Assembly: GCA_044346745.1 (NCBI GenBank)
Contig: JBIIYQ010000013.1
Location: forward strand, 1 to 38,462
DNA from: UKL13-2 sp044346745
GTDB lineage: Bacteria > Pseudomonadota > Gammaproteobacteria > Burkholderiales > Usitatibacteraceae
Length of the DNA stretch: 38,462 bases
Reading direction: 5' to 3'
Position numbers and translations under genes: made by a program. Positions 7,064 to 15,841 of this stretch are shown one piece after another. The first letter of the stretch is position 1, and the number at the start of each line of letters is the position of its first letter. The notes beneath the pieces are model-generated. The model was not told the origin of the DNA. It made no database searches and worked only from the letters and a program-made list of their open reading frames with translations.

Positions 7064-7779
7064 GTTTTGAGCGAAAACGGCGTGAACTTGGTGTTGCGGT
7101 CGTAGTAGTCCTCGCTTTCAGCTTTCTTGAGCGCACGCACAATACGCAGCGTCAAGGGCAGGAACAGGATTTCGACCACCACCTTAAGCCCCCACTGGGC
7201 GGCCATGACCTTGAGAAGCAAGTCGTTACCCCAAATGCCGTAGAACGCCACGGGGTAGAAAATCAACGAATCAACACCCTCGCCGCAAACGGTGGAGACC
7301 ACAAATCGCCACCCCATTCGTTTACCGTTGTCGGCGATTTTCATCTTCGCGAGTACAAAAGAATTCACAAACTCGCCACAGAAATAGGCGATCAGCGATG
7401 CCAGCACAATGCGTGGCGTCTGGCCGAAGATGAGTTCATAGGCCGCTTGATTGGGCCAACTTGGCGAAGGCGGCAACGCCACCACGACCGTTGCCATCAA
7501 CGCCGCAAAACACATTGCACCAAACCCCGCCCAGATCACCTTACGCGCTTTTGCGTAGCCATAAACCTCGGTAAGAATGTCACCGAACACATAAGACAGC
7601 GGAAAAAACAGCACGCCGGCACCGAAGGTAAAGACACCAATCAGCGGCAAATCGACTTGGGCTGCTTTGGCGGGCCCGATCAAGTTGGAACACAAATAGA
7701 CCGTGACAAACCCGACCATGACGAGGTCAAAGTATCGGTAGTTTCGCGGAGGCGTGGCGCTACTGGTTGGTACATCCAT
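7060..7779 (-). CDS. yhhQ: Queuosine precursor transporter (YhhQ/VUT family)
   Basis: 239-residue inner-membrane protein, slightly longer than E. coli YhhQ (about 220). The family imports queuosine precursors (preQ0/preQ1) for tRNA modification. About six membrane segments are visible. Conserved blocks include LCSNLIGPAKAA near residue 30, FPLSYVFGDILTEVYGYAKA near 60-80, then LIAYFCGEFVNSFVLAKMKI and STVCGEGVDSLIFYPVAF. The cluster of polar and acidic residues within the helices (GDILTEVYG, CGEFVNS, GEGVDS) is typical. It lies 36 bases after trmH and overlaps the SemiSWEET start by 4 bases. Confidence 0.9.
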   Translation of the reverse strand: MDVPTSSATPPRNYRYFDLVMVGFVTVYLCSNLIGPAKAAQVDLPLIGVFTFGAGVLFFPLSYVFGDILTEVYGYAKARKVIWAGFGAMCFAALMATVVVALPPSPSWPNQAAYELIFGQTPRIVLASLIAYFCGEFVNSFVLAKMKIADNGKRMGWRFVVSTVCGEGVDSLIFYPVAFYGIWGNDLLLKVMAAQWGLKVVVEILFLPLTLRIVRALKKAESEDYYDRNTKFTPFSLKT

Positions 7780-7815
7780 TGCTTTTTGTCCCTGATTGGC
7801 TTGCGTGAGATGAGT

Positions 7816-8640
7816 CTAGCGCACCCCCGAAAGCGAGTTCCGCTGATGGCATAACTCGTACATTGCAATCGCTCCACACGAGGCTGCGTTGAGAGACTCT
7901 ATTGTGCCGGGCATCGGGATCGTCGCACGTATCGACGCGGCAGCGATTACCGCCTCCGGGAGCCCAGCACCTTCGTTGCCGATTAGTATCGCACTCGGTC
8001 GTTTCAAATCGATCTGCGCCAGCGTTTGCGCGCCATGGACATTCGCGTCGGGTACCAGCGCCAGCGTTTGCCCGTTGTAAGTCGATACAAAATCCAATAC
8101 CGATGCTCGCTCGAAAATGTTCAATACAAAGTGTGCTCCCTGCGCGGCACGTAATGCCTTTGGTGACCACGCAAACGCCGTTCCCGCTCCCAACAATACG
8201 TGCTGAATTCCGAAGGCGGCTGCACAGCGCAACATTGCACCGACGTTGCCGGGGTCTTGCACGCCGTCCAGCACCAGCACCGCCGACGCATCGACCGGGA
8301 TGGGACTCGCGGTGGGTGTCGCAACGATAGCCATCACCGTTGCCGGTGACTCCAACTGTGAGGCTTCAGCTACCAGTAGATCTGCCGCTAACGTGACGGC
8401 AAGTTGAGACCGCAAGAGCTGCTGCCGAATTTGCTGGGCATCGGCCGAATCGGCGGCTGACTCCGCCACAATGACCAGATGTGGGCATTGTCCGGTCCGC
8501 AGATACGCGTCGACGAGGTGCGCACCATCGAGTACGGTTAGTCCGGTTTTCTTTCGTTCACGAGACGAATGAACCAGCCCCGTCAGCAGCTTCACCGTGG
8601 CGTTTTCACGGGAGCGGATAACAACCGGTTTTGGGAACAT
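7816..8640 (-). CDS. TrmH/SpoU-family RNA 2'-O-methyltransferase
   Basis: 274 residues. A SAM-dependent SPOUT enzyme that methylates ribose 2'-OH in rRNA or tRNA. The N-terminal 105 residues form a substrate-binding domain; the SpoU catalytic domain follows. The three SPOUT motifs are present: VQDPGNVGAMLRCAAAFGI (motif 1, Asn-x-Gly-x-x-x-Arg), ILIGNEGAGLPEAV (motif 2) and IPMPGTIESLNAASCGAIAM (motif 3), which form the SAM-binding knot. The architecture is closer to the RlmB/TsnR-like group than to tRNA Gm18 TrmH, but the target base cannot be decided. It is 59 bases downstream of rnhB, an order common in betaproteobacteria. Confidence 0.92.
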   Translation of the reverse strand: MFPKPVVIRSRENATVKLLTGLVHSSRERKKTGLTVLDGAHLVDAYLRTGQCPHLVIVAESAADSADAQQIRQQLLRSQLAVTLAADLLVAEASQLESPATVMAIVATPTASPIPVDASAVLVLDGVQDPGNVGAMLRCAAAFGIQHVLLGAGTAFAWSPKALRAAQGAHFVLNIFERASVLDFVSTYNGQTLALVPDANVHGAQTLAQIDLKRPSAILIGNEGAGLPEAVIAAASIRATIPMPGTIESLNAASCGAIAMYELCHQRNSLSGVR

Positions 8641-8699
8641 AAATCGTCAATCCCTAGAAGCGACAAGCATCTTCAGGCATTTTTGCGCCAAGACGCCCA

Positions 8700-9344
8700 T
8701 CAATTCGCGACTTTCCAAAACGCCTGCCGCGCCCCCGCCAGTCGAACCGGCGTGAAACTCATGCGATGAATGGGGCATGGACCGTGCTGTTGTAGCGCCA
8801 ACATGTGCGCTTTGGTGCCATAACCCTTGTGCTGCGCAAATCCGTACTCGGGATATTTTTCGGAAAGTTTTACCATCTCTCGGTCGCGGGCATTTTTAGC
8901 AAGAATAGAAGCGGCGGAGATTTCGACGATATGCCGGTCACCGTCGACCATCGCCTTGGCAGGGATCCGTATCTGCGGCACGTGCAACCCGTCAACGATG
9001 GCTTCGTCTGGCATTGCCGAGAGGGCTTCAACCGCACGTTTCATCGCCAACAACGACGCTTGAAGAATATTGATTTGATCGATCTCCGCAACCGTCGCCC
9101 ACGCAACCGCATAACCTAGTGCGTCGCGAACAATCTGCTCTTCCAACCTCAGCCGCTTTTTCTCCGAAAGGGTTTTGGAGTCGGCCAGGCCGATGATTTC
9201 CTTTGAGGGATCAAGGATCACGGCGGCCGCATAAACCGCACCCGCCAGTGGTCCCCTTCCCGCCTCGTCGACGCCGCAGCGCAGCGTATGGCGTGCCGTC
9301 ACACCGGACGGCGAGGCTAAGCTACGCGGCAGCACGAGCCGCAT
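8700..9344 (-). CDS. rnhB: Ribonuclease HII
   Basis: 214 residues from the ATG at 9344; this start overlaps the lpxB end by 23 bases. A longer in-frame extension upstream is rejected because it would be the lpxB tail in another frame and family proteins start near here. RNase HII cuts the RNA strand of RNA-DNA hybrids and removes single misincorporated ribonucleotides. Seen: CGVDEAGRGPLAGAVYAAAV with the catalytic Asp-Glu pair and the GRG substrate-binding motif, DSKTLSEKKR, the conserved ISAASILAKNARD block and YGFAQHKGYGTKAH. It follows lpxB as in many beta- and gammaproteobacteria. Confidence 0.95.
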   Translation of the reverse strand: MRLVLPRSLASPSGVTARHTLRCGVDEAGRGPLAGAVYAAAVILDPSKEIIGLADSKTLSEKKRLRLEEQIVRDALGYAVAWATVAEIDQINILQASLLAMKRAVEALSAMPDEAIVDGLHVPQIRIPAKAMVDGDRHIVEISAASILAKNARDREMVKLSEKYPEYGFAQHKGYGTKAHMLALQQHGPCPIHRMSFTPVRLAGARQAFWKVAN

Positions 9345-10554
9345 CGGCAAACGCCGGGCTTTGGGACAACAGTTGCTGCGGACCGGTGCCGCCAACCAAT
9401 GGTGCTAACAGCGGGCGCAGCGCATCAACAACACGCACCGCGTTTCCAATTGCGAGCGATGCATGAATCTCACCGAACCGCACACGTGCACGCGCCGCAA
9501 CATCGCGGTGCCGAATCCAATTACCCATTGCTTGGGCGAGGTTTTCCGGCGTGGCGTCGTCTTGCAGCAGTTCAGGCACCAACCACTCGGCGGCAAGGAT
9601 GTTGGGCAAGCCGACATAAGGGAGATAGGCTTTGCGTTTCATCATACGAAATGTGGTCGGCGACATGCGGTAGGCGATCACATGCGGGCAGCGCAGCATT
9701 GCTGCTTCGAGTGTGGCGGTTCCACTAGCCACCAAAGCGACATCGGCCGCCGCCAGCGCGAGATTGGCATGCCCGAAAAGAATTTGTAGGGGCAGATCTT
9801 GCGCACCCATTTTCCATTTCATGGCATCAAACTGCTCGCGCGTTTCACGCGTCGCGAGCGGCACCAGAAACGTTGCATCTGGGAACTGTTTTAGCAGCGC
9901 ACGCGCGGTATCGATGAACAGAGCCGCGTGATAGTCCAGCTCTGTCTGGCGACTGCCGGGCAACAACGACACCACGAGCTGTTTCGGCTTTAGACGAAGT
10001 TGTACCCGGGCGGCATCACGCGCATTTGTTTTCGGAAACTCATCGGCGAAGGGATGACCGACGTAAGTCGATACGACCTGCGCCTTGTCGTAGATCGGCT
10101 GTTCGAACGGAAAGATCGTCAGCATGTGATCCACAGCGGCTTTGATCTGGTTGATACGTTCCCCGCGCCATGCCCAGATCGACGGGCTCACGTAATGCAC
10201 GGTCTTGATCCCCGCCTTCTTCAAGTCTCGTTCCAAGCCAAGATTAAAGTCGGGGGCGTCTACACCAACAAAAAGCCGCACATTCTCCCGCTGGAGGCGG
10301 TCTCGCAACTCGCGGCGCATCGCAAATAGCTTACGGAAACGCCGCAGCACCTCAACATATCCGCGTACCGACAACATCTCCATGTCAAACCAAGACGTGG
10401 CACCCACCGCCTGCATTTTGGGACCCGCGATACCGACAAAATCCAACTGTGGATACTCGGATTTCAAAGCGCGGATCAGTGACGCGGCGATTGCATCTCC
10501 AGAAGGCTCCCCCGCGACGATTCCAATCTTGACCAATGGCTGTGCGATATTCAT
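9322..10554 (-). CDS. lpxB: Lipid-A-disaccharide synthase
   Basis: 410 residues from ATG at 10554; E. coli LpxB has 382, so there is a modest C-terminal extension (about 25 Ala/Ser-rich residues). A peripheral membrane GT-B glycosyltransferase that joins UDP-2,3-diacylglucosamine to lipid X. Seen: IVAGEPSGDAIAASLIRAL at the N-terminus (family signature), SVRGYVEVL, VDAPDFNLGLE, YVSPSIWAWRGERI, LLPGSRQTELDYH and VASGTATLEAAMLRCPHV. The start is chosen because ATG overlaps the lpxA stop by one base (TGATG), a typical coupling junction; a TTG one codon upstream is less likely. Confidence 0.96.
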   Translation of the reverse strand: MNIAQPLVKIGIVAGEPSGDAIAASLIRALKSEYPQLDFVGIAGPKMQAVGATSWFDMEMLSVRGYVEVLRRFRKLFAMRRELRDRLQRENVRLFVGVDAPDFNLGLERDLKKAGIKTVHYVSPSIWAWRGERINQIKAAVDHMLTIFPFEQPIYDKAQVVSTYVGHPFADEFPKTNARDAARVQLRLKPKQLVVSLLPGSRQTELDYHAALFIDTARALLKQFPDATFLVPLATRETREQFDAMKWKMGAQDLPLQILFGHANLALAAADVALVASGTATLEAAMLRCPHVIAYRMSPTTFRMMKRKAYLPYVGLPNILAAEWLVPELLQDDATPENLAQAMGNWIRHRDVAARARVRFGEIHASLAIGNAVRVVDALRPLLAPLVGGTGPQQLLSQSPAFADAARAAA

Positions 10555-11324
10555 CAACGGACGATTCCGCGCGTAGCTTCATTCAAGAAACTCAACATCA
10601 CCGCAACCTCAGGCGACGCCTCCCCTGCAAGAGCGGCCTTCGCCTCTGCAAATGTGAGGCCGTTCCGATAGAGCGTCTTGTAGGCGCGTTTGATGTTGCT
10701 GATTTGGTCCGGCGTGTAACCGCGCCGCCTGAGCCCCTCGGAGTTAACGCCGGCCGCGGAAAGCGGGTTACCACCGCACGTGACGTAGGGCGGAATATCC
10801 ATCAGGACCACGCTGGAAACACCACACATGACGTGCGCCCCAATTTTTACAAACTGGTGAACACCGGTGAATCCGCCAAGGGTCGCCCAATCTCCCACAT
10901 GCACATGCCCGGCAAGCTGAGTGCAATTTGCAATCGTAGTGTGATTGCCAACAATACAATCATGCGCGACGTGAACATACGCCATCAGCCAGTTATCGCT
11001 ACCGACGGTGGTCGCACCTTGATCCTGCACTGTTCCACGATTGAGCGAGCAATATTCGCGGATCGTATTGCGGTCGCCGATCACTAGGCGAGTTGGCTCA
11101 CCTTGATACTTCTTGTCTTGGTTCGCCTCGCCTATAGAAACAAAATGGTAGATGCGGTTAGCCGAGCCAATCTTGGTATGCCCGGTCACAACACAGTGGT
11201 GGCCGATGCTGGTGTCATCTCCGATTTCGACATCGCCGTCGACGATCGTGAAGGCACCAATCGACACATTTACACCGATTTTTGCCCGGGAATCAACAAT
11301 TGCCGTGGCATGAATCTGCGACAT
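10554..11324 (-). CDS. lpxA: UDP-N-acetylglucosamine acyltransferase
   Basis: 256 residues. First enzyme of lipid A synthesis: transfers an R-3-hydroxyacyl chain from ACP to UDP-GlcNAc. The left-handed parallel beta-helix hexapeptide repeats are clear (for example IGVNVSIGAF, IGDDTSIGHH). The catalytic His is His121 in VHVAHDC (His125 in E. coli), and the C-terminal helical domain starts near GLRRRGYTPDQI. A longer frame runs into fabZ and is rejected. Of two close ATGs (11330 and 11324) I choose 11324 because AGAGG lies 7 bases before it. The gene begins about 10 bases after the fabZ stop. Confidence 0.96.
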   Translation of the reverse strand: MSQIHATAIVDSRAKIGVNVSIGAFTIVDGDVEIGDDTSIGHHCVVTGHTKIGSANRIYHFVSIGEANQDKKYQGEPTRLVIGDRNTIREYCSLNRGTVQDQGATTVGSDNWLMAYVHVAHDCIVGNHTTIANCTQLAGHVHVGDWATLGGFTGVHQFVKIGAHVMCGVSSVVLMDIPPYVTCGGNPLSAAGVNSEGLRRRGYTPDQISNIKRAYKTLYRNGLTFAEAKAALAGEASPEVAVMLSFLNEATRGIVR

Positions 11325-11334
11325 GGCCATGCCT

Positions 11335-11805
11335 CTATTGGGAAGTTTGTGGAACGCTGCGCATCGTGCAGAGCAATTCTGCTTCGCAGGCGAGCTGATC
11401 ACCCACAAACGCTTTAACCGCAAACTTATAGATTCCACGCTTCTCGCCGGACACCTGCGATTCAAGCATTAGCGTATCTCCCGGGGTGATCGGCCGCTTA
11501 AAGCGTGCGCCATCAATTCCAGCAAAGTAGTAAACAGTTTTGTCGTCCGGCTTGGTTCCCATCAGCTTGAACGACAAGATCGCTGAAGCCTGCGCGAGTG
11601 CCTCAATGATTAACACGCCCGGCATGACGTGGTAATAAGAAAAGTGCCCCGGGAAATGCGGCTCATTGACGGTCACATTCTTTAGTGCGCGAATATGTTT
11701 GTTTTCAAGATCAAGCTCGAGCACTCGGTCCACCAGCAAAAACGGATATCGGTGCGGCAGGTACGTCTTGATTTCTTCGATGTCCATCACAGTCTGTAGA
11801 CTCAT
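11335..11805 (-). CDS. fabZ: 3-hydroxyacyl-ACP dehydratase FabZ
   Basis: 156 residues, hot-dog fold. Dehydrates 3-hydroxyacyl-ACP to trans-2-enoyl-ACP in fatty acid elongation, competing with LpxA and LpxD for the same substrate. The catalytic pair is visible in PHFPGHFSYYHVMPGVLII: His54 and, just after, Glu68, matching E. coli numbering. YLPHRYPFLLVDRVLELD is the usual N-terminal block. The start ATG overlaps the lpxD stop (ATGA, 11802-11805), and GAGAGG lies 5 bases upstream of it. Sitting between lpxD and lpxA is the standard arrangement. Confidence 0.97.
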   Translation of the reverse strand: MSLQTVMDIEEIKTYLPHRYPFLLVDRVLELDLENKHIRALKNVTVNEPHFPGHFSYYHVMPGVLIIEALAQASAILSFKLMGTKPDDKTVYYFAGIDGARFKRPITPGDTLMLESQVSGEKRGIYKFAVKAFVGDQLACEAELLCTMRSVPQTSQ

Positions 11806-12827
11806 GGCACCTCTCCCTTATTCTTCATTTCGTTGGCCATGCCCTTCACCGTATCGGCAAGTTCATCGAGGCGACGCAACTGCGCGGCGTTCTTCAGCCA
11901 ATCGCGATGCGCCATCAGCGGCAATCCTGAACTGTACATGCCAGGTTGAGTAATCGACTTCGTCACGAAGGCGTTGGCCGACAAAATAGCGTCGTCACAA
12001 ATCGACAAATGCCCAGTGATGGACGCTGCTCCACCAATCATCACGCGCTTACCAATCAACGTGCTACCCGCGACCCCAGTGCAACCGGCGATGATGGTGT
12101 GATCTCCGATGCGGCAGTTGTGCCCAATCTGGATTTGATTGTCGAGTTTGACGCCGTCGCCAAGAATCGTATCTTCAATTGCACCGCAGTCGATTGTGGT
12201 GTTGGCACCGACCTCACAATCATTGCCGATCACCACCCGTCCTGTTTGGGGAATTTTCACCCACGAACCCTTGTCTTTAGCAAAACCAAAGCCGTCGGCA
12301 CCAATGACAACACCGGCATGAATGATCACCCGTTCACCGAGGTGGCAATCAGCGTAGACGACTACCCGCGCGCTTAGCTCACTCGAAGCGCCAATTTTTA
12401 CGTCGTCACCAATGACCGTGCCGGGACCGAGCCTCACATTCTCACCAATGACACAATTGCGCCCAACTGAGACAAATTCGGCAATCGACGCACTCGGAGC
12501 AATGACTGCCGTTGGCGCTATCACGGCACTGGGGTGAACACCCGCAGCATGACCGGGGCGCGGTGCAAACAGCTGCGCCACGCGTGCAAAATATGCATAG
12601 GGATTGTCCACAACGATGCGGGACTTTTGTGTTGCATCACGTTCGCTCGGCGCGACGATAACCGCGCCCGCATTCGTTGCGTCCAGAGCACGTCGGTACT
12701 TCGGGTTTGCAAGAAACGAGATCTGGCGAGCGTCAGCCCTTTCAAGCGTCCCCACACCGGTTAAGGGCGCGCCGACCTCGCCTACTGCTTCGCCGCCCAG
12801 CTTCGAGATTAAGTCACGCAAGTACAT
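11802..12827 (-). CDS. lpxD: UDP-3-O-(3-hydroxyacyl)glucosamine N-acyltransferase
   Basis: 341 residues, same length as E. coli LpxD. Adds the N-linked hydroxyacyl chain to UDP-3-O-acylglucosamine. The N-terminal domain (1-100) binds uridine; residues about 105-300 are hexapeptide repeats of the left-handed beta-helix. The catalytic His is in QIQIGHNCRIGDH. A C-terminal helix (RRLDELADTVKGMANEMK) may contact ACP. The start ATG at 12827 gives MYLRDLISKLGGE, the normal beginning for the family. A 112-base gap separates it from skp, the largest gap in this subcluster, but I see no clear promoter in it. Confidence 0.96.
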   Translation of the reverse strand: MYLRDLISKLGGEAVGEVGAPLTGVGTLERADARQISFLANPKYRRALDATNAGAVIVAPSERDATQKSRIVVDNPYAYFARVAQLFAPRPGHAAGVHPSAVIAPTAVIAPSASIAEFVSVGRNCVIGENVRLGPGTVIGDDVKIGASSELSARVVVYADCHLGERVIIHAGVVIGADGFGFAKDKGSWVKIPQTGRVVIGNDCEVGANTTIDCGAIEDTILGDGVKLDNQIQIGHNCRIGDHTIIAGCTGVAGSTLIGKRVMIGGAASITGHLSICDDAILSANAFVTKSITQPGMYSSGLPLMAHRDWLKNAAQLRRLDELADTVKGMANEMKNKGEVP

Positions 12828-12939
12828 ATGCGTATTTTCGCATGCCGCCCCGCTGATCGCGAATCGAGAACACCGTCGTAATCGCGCGTAAGCCAGCGAC
12901 TGAAATGGGAACTTCTAAAGACTCCGTTTCAGTAGCGGT

Positions 12940-13470
12940 TTACTTGTCGCCAAGCGCTTTGATCACACGATCAGTCAGGTCGATACGCTGGCTGGCAAAA
13001 ACAGCCTCTTGGAGGACCAAATCAAACTTCTCTTTCTCGGCAATTTCGCTAATGACCTTGTTTGCGCGTTCCTGCAACGACACCAACTCCTCATTACTGC
13101 GCAACGTCTGATCTTCTCGCAACTCGCGCTGCATGCGCTTGAAATCGCGCTCTAGCTGCGCGAGTTGTCGCTCTTTCGCCGACCGCTCGGCCTCGGGCAG
13201 AGTCATTACCTCGCGTTGAAGTGTTGCTTGCAAATCACGGCCCTGCTTCTCCATTTTCTCAAGTTCAACCTCGCGCGTTGCAAACTCCTTTTTCAGCTTG
13301 GCTTGCGCGCGCTTTGCAGCGCCAGATTCACGCAAAATCCGCTCGCGATCAACAAATCCAATCTTGAACTCGGCGGCGCTAGACCGCGCCGAACCGACGA
13401 TGGCAGAAGCGCCGAGAACAAGCGCAAAAAACAGCGTTGGCAAACGAACATGGCGAGTTCTGGCAAACAT
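12940..13470 (-). CDS. skp: Periplasmic chaperone Skp/OmpH family
   Basis: 176 residues. Skp trimers hold unfolded outer-membrane proteins in the periplasm for delivery to BamA. A Sec signal peptide is visible (RHVRLPTLFFALVLGASAIV to SSAAE, cleavage near residue 33). The mature protein starts FKIGFVDRERILRES, the conserved OmpH beginning, followed by long charged helices (about 50-140, rich in Lys/Glu/Arg) forming the tentacles, and ends with FDLVLQEAVFASQRIDLT. It lies 36 bases after bamA, the usual partner. Confidence 0.93.
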   Translation of the reverse strand: MFARTRHVRLPTLFFALVLGASAIVGSARSSAAEFKIGFVDRERILRESGAAKRAQAKLKKEFATREVELEKMEKQGRDLQATLQREVMTLPEAERSAKERQLAQLERDFKRMQRELREDQTLRSNEELVSLQERANKVISEIAEKEKFDLVLQEAVFASQRIDLTDRVIKALGDK

Positions 13471-13506
13471 GGCTAAATGGTCTACGAGGAGTCAGCAACA
13501 AACCAA

Positions 13507-15834
13507 TTAAAACACTTTTCCGAGGAGGAACTGAAAGCGTTCGATCCTGTCATTCGGCTTGACACCAAATGGCTTAGCTAGGCTGAATTTCAGCGGCCCG
13601 ACCGGGGAAAACCAGCTGACCGCAAACCCGGCTGAATAACGGAGGTCTCCGAGCAATAGTTTTTGATCCGCGCTCCAGACATACCCATAATCACCAAACA
13701 AAGACAGCCGCACAGATTTCTCAGACTTCACACCAGGCATCGGGAACAACACTTCGACGTTTCCGACCAAGCGCTTGTTACCCCCCGTGTACTCGCCAGT
13801 TAGAAAGTCGCGCGGGCCAATGGTGCCAGTCTGGAAGCCGCGAATGGAGTCAACACCACCTGCATAGAAGTTTTTGAAGAATGGCAGCGGTTTGCCGCCA
13901 TAACCGTTGGCCACACCAAATTCCGCGTTAAGCGACAACGTAAACGGTCCCCAAATTGGACGCAGATACTGTGCCTTGGCCTGTGCGCGATAGTACTTGA
14001 GATCGCCGCCGGGCAATCCCGCCTCAAGACCAAATTCAAGCAGGTAGCCGCGCTTGGGGAAATAAATACTGTCCCGGGTATCTCGAGCGTACCCGGTAGT
14101 ACCACGGATGGTGTCACTCTTGGACCCAAATTTTTCGACATAGTCGAAATAACGCTGCGGACTAAAACTGTCCAGCCCAATGCTGGTGCGTTCAAAACCA
14201 ATACCGAAGTTAACCGAATCGTATTCGGTCACCGGGACGCCAAAGCGCAGACCAATCCCGGACGCACGCGAGCGGAAATCACCCGTATTCAAACTCGCGG
14301 TATTCAGTTCGCGCTCATATAGGTCAAAGCCGCGTGCGACGCCGTCGGCCGTCCAGTAGGGATTGAGATAAGAAATCTCATACGCGCGACTGATCTGGCT
14401 ATTATTGATGCGGAACGAGAGTTGGTTCCCCGTGCCAAAAATATTGGACTGCGAGACTGAGGCGGAGACGGTCAGTCTTTCTGGGCCGCTGCCGTAGCCG
14501 ACACCAAACTGTAGGCTTCCCGTGTTGCGCTCTTTAACAGTGAAATTCAGATCAACCTGGTCGTTAGTTCCCGGCACAGCGGGGGTATCAACCGTAACCT
14601 CTTCGAAAAATCCGGTGCGCTCGAGCCGTTCTTTAGAGCGATTGATTTTGTCGATTGAGTACCAGCCCGCTTCCAATTGTCGCAGCTCACGACGCACCAC
14701 GGCATCGCGCGTGCGACTGTTTCCCTGCACGTTTATCCGGCGCACATAGACACGCCGTCCTGGATCAACAAACATCGTGAAGGACGCCGTTTTTGCTACC
14801 GGGTCACGTTCTGGCACTGGGTTAATACTGGCAAACGAGTAACCATCATTTCCAAGCCGGTCGTTAATGGCTTTCACCGAATCGACAATCTTCTGCCGGG
14901 AAAACGTTTCACCAGCCTTGAACAGCAGCAGCGAACGCATTTCTGCTTCGGTAATCTTTAATTCACCGGAGAACTTGATGTCGGAAATCTTGTAGACCTC
15001 CCCCTCATTGATCACGATGGTAATAAAAATCTTGTCTTTCTCTGGGGTGATCGATACTTGTGTCGACTCGATGTTGAAATCCAGATAGCCGCGGTTGAGA
15101 TAGTACGAGCGCAACTTCTCTAGGTCACCACTGAGTTTCTGTTTGGAGTACTGGTCATCCTTGGTGAAGAATGTGAACCAGCCCGAGGTGGTTTGCTCGA
15201 ATTCCTTTAGAAGCGTCGATTCAGAAACCGCCTTGGCACCGATAACATTAATGTCTACAATCTTTGAAGGGTCGCCCTCGTCAATGGTGAAGGTGAGCGA
15301 GACACGATTGCGTTCCAACGGATTAACGGTGGTTGTCACTTTTGACGAGTAAAAACCACGACTCGTGTACTGGCGCTTGATCTCTTTTTCAGCCCGATCG
15401 AGCAACGAACGGTCAAAAATCTTTGCCTCGGAAATGCCTGCGGTTTTAAGACCATCCTTCAAATTGTCTTTGGAAAATTCTTTCGCGCCAGTGATCTCGA
15501 TTGCAGCAATTGCAGGCCGTTCGACCACAAACACGACCAGTACGTCGTTCTCGACCTCAAGCCGGACGTCGGTGTAGAAGCCGGTTGCATACAAAGCCTT
15601 GATCGACTGCGCGGCTTTATCGTCATCCATGCGTTCGCCTACCTTGATCGGCAGATAACTAAATACCGTACCTGCCTCAGTGCGCTGCACGCCTTCAACG
15701 CGAATATCACGCACGACAAACGGCTGAATGGCCAGCGCCGCAAAGGACACCAGACTGCCAAACAACGCGATCAACAAGCGTGAAACAGAGCGAGGACGAA
15801 GAATAGTAGGGGTGTGGCAGGAAGATCGAGGCAT
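13507..15834 (-). CDS. bamA: Outer-membrane protein assembly factor BamA
   Basis: 775 residues from the ATG at 15834. Core of the BAM complex that inserts beta-barrel proteins into the outer membrane. Signal peptide: RLLIALFGSLVSFAALA then IQPFVVRDIRVEGVQRT. Five POTRA repeats fill about 25-420, and the 16-strand barrel follows from about 430. SIRGFQTGTIGPRD is the conserved loop-6 (V/I-R-G-F) motif, and the chain ends in Phe (FLLGKVF), the barrel C-terminal signal. A longer frame upstream overlaps rseP by 56 bases and is rejected; the chosen start is 7 bases after the rseP stop. No strong ribosome binding site is seen. Confidence 0.97.
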   Translation of the reverse strand: MPRSSCHTPTILRPRSVSRLLIALFGSLVSFAALAIQPFVVRDIRVEGVQRTEAGTVFSYLPIKVGERMDDDKAAQSIKALYATGFYTDVRLEVENDVLVVFVVERPAIAAIEITGAKEFSKDNLKDGLKTAGISEAKIFDRSLLDRAEKEIKRQYTSRGFYSSKVTTTVNPLERNRVSLTFTIDEGDPSKIVDINVIGAKAVSESTLLKEFEQTTSGWFTFFTKDDQYSKQKLSGDLEKLRSYYLNRGYLDFNIESTQVSITPEKDKIFITIVINEGEVYKISDIKFSGELKITEAEMRSLLLFKAGETFSRQKIVDSVKAINDRLGNDGYSFASINPVPERDPVAKTASFTMFVDPGRRVYVRRINVQGNSRTRDAVVRRELRQLEAGWYSIDKINRSKERLERTGFFEEVTVDTPAVPGTNDQVDLNFTVKERNTGSLQFGVGYGSGPERLTVSASVSQSNIFGTGNQLSFRINNSQISRAYEISYLNPYWTADGVARGFDLYERELNTASLNTGDFRSRASGIGLRFGVPVTEYDSVNFGIGFERTSIGLDSFSPQRYFDYVEKFGSKSDTIRGTTGYARDTRDSIYFPKRGYLLEFGLEAGLPGGDLKYYRAQAKAQYLRPIWGPFTLSLNAEFGVANGYGGKPLPFFKNFYAGGVDSIRGFQTGTIGPRDFLTGEYTGGNKRLVGNVEVLFPMPGVKSEKSVRLSLFGDYGYVWSADQKLLLGDLRYSAGFAVSWFSPVGPLKFSLAKPFGVKPNDRIERFQFLLGKVF

Positions 15835-15841
15835 CAAAAAG

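Noticed and set aside
11331..11465. N-terminal extension of lpxA into fabZ
   Set aside because: The extension is fabZ sequence read in another frame; a start with AGAGG exists at 11324.
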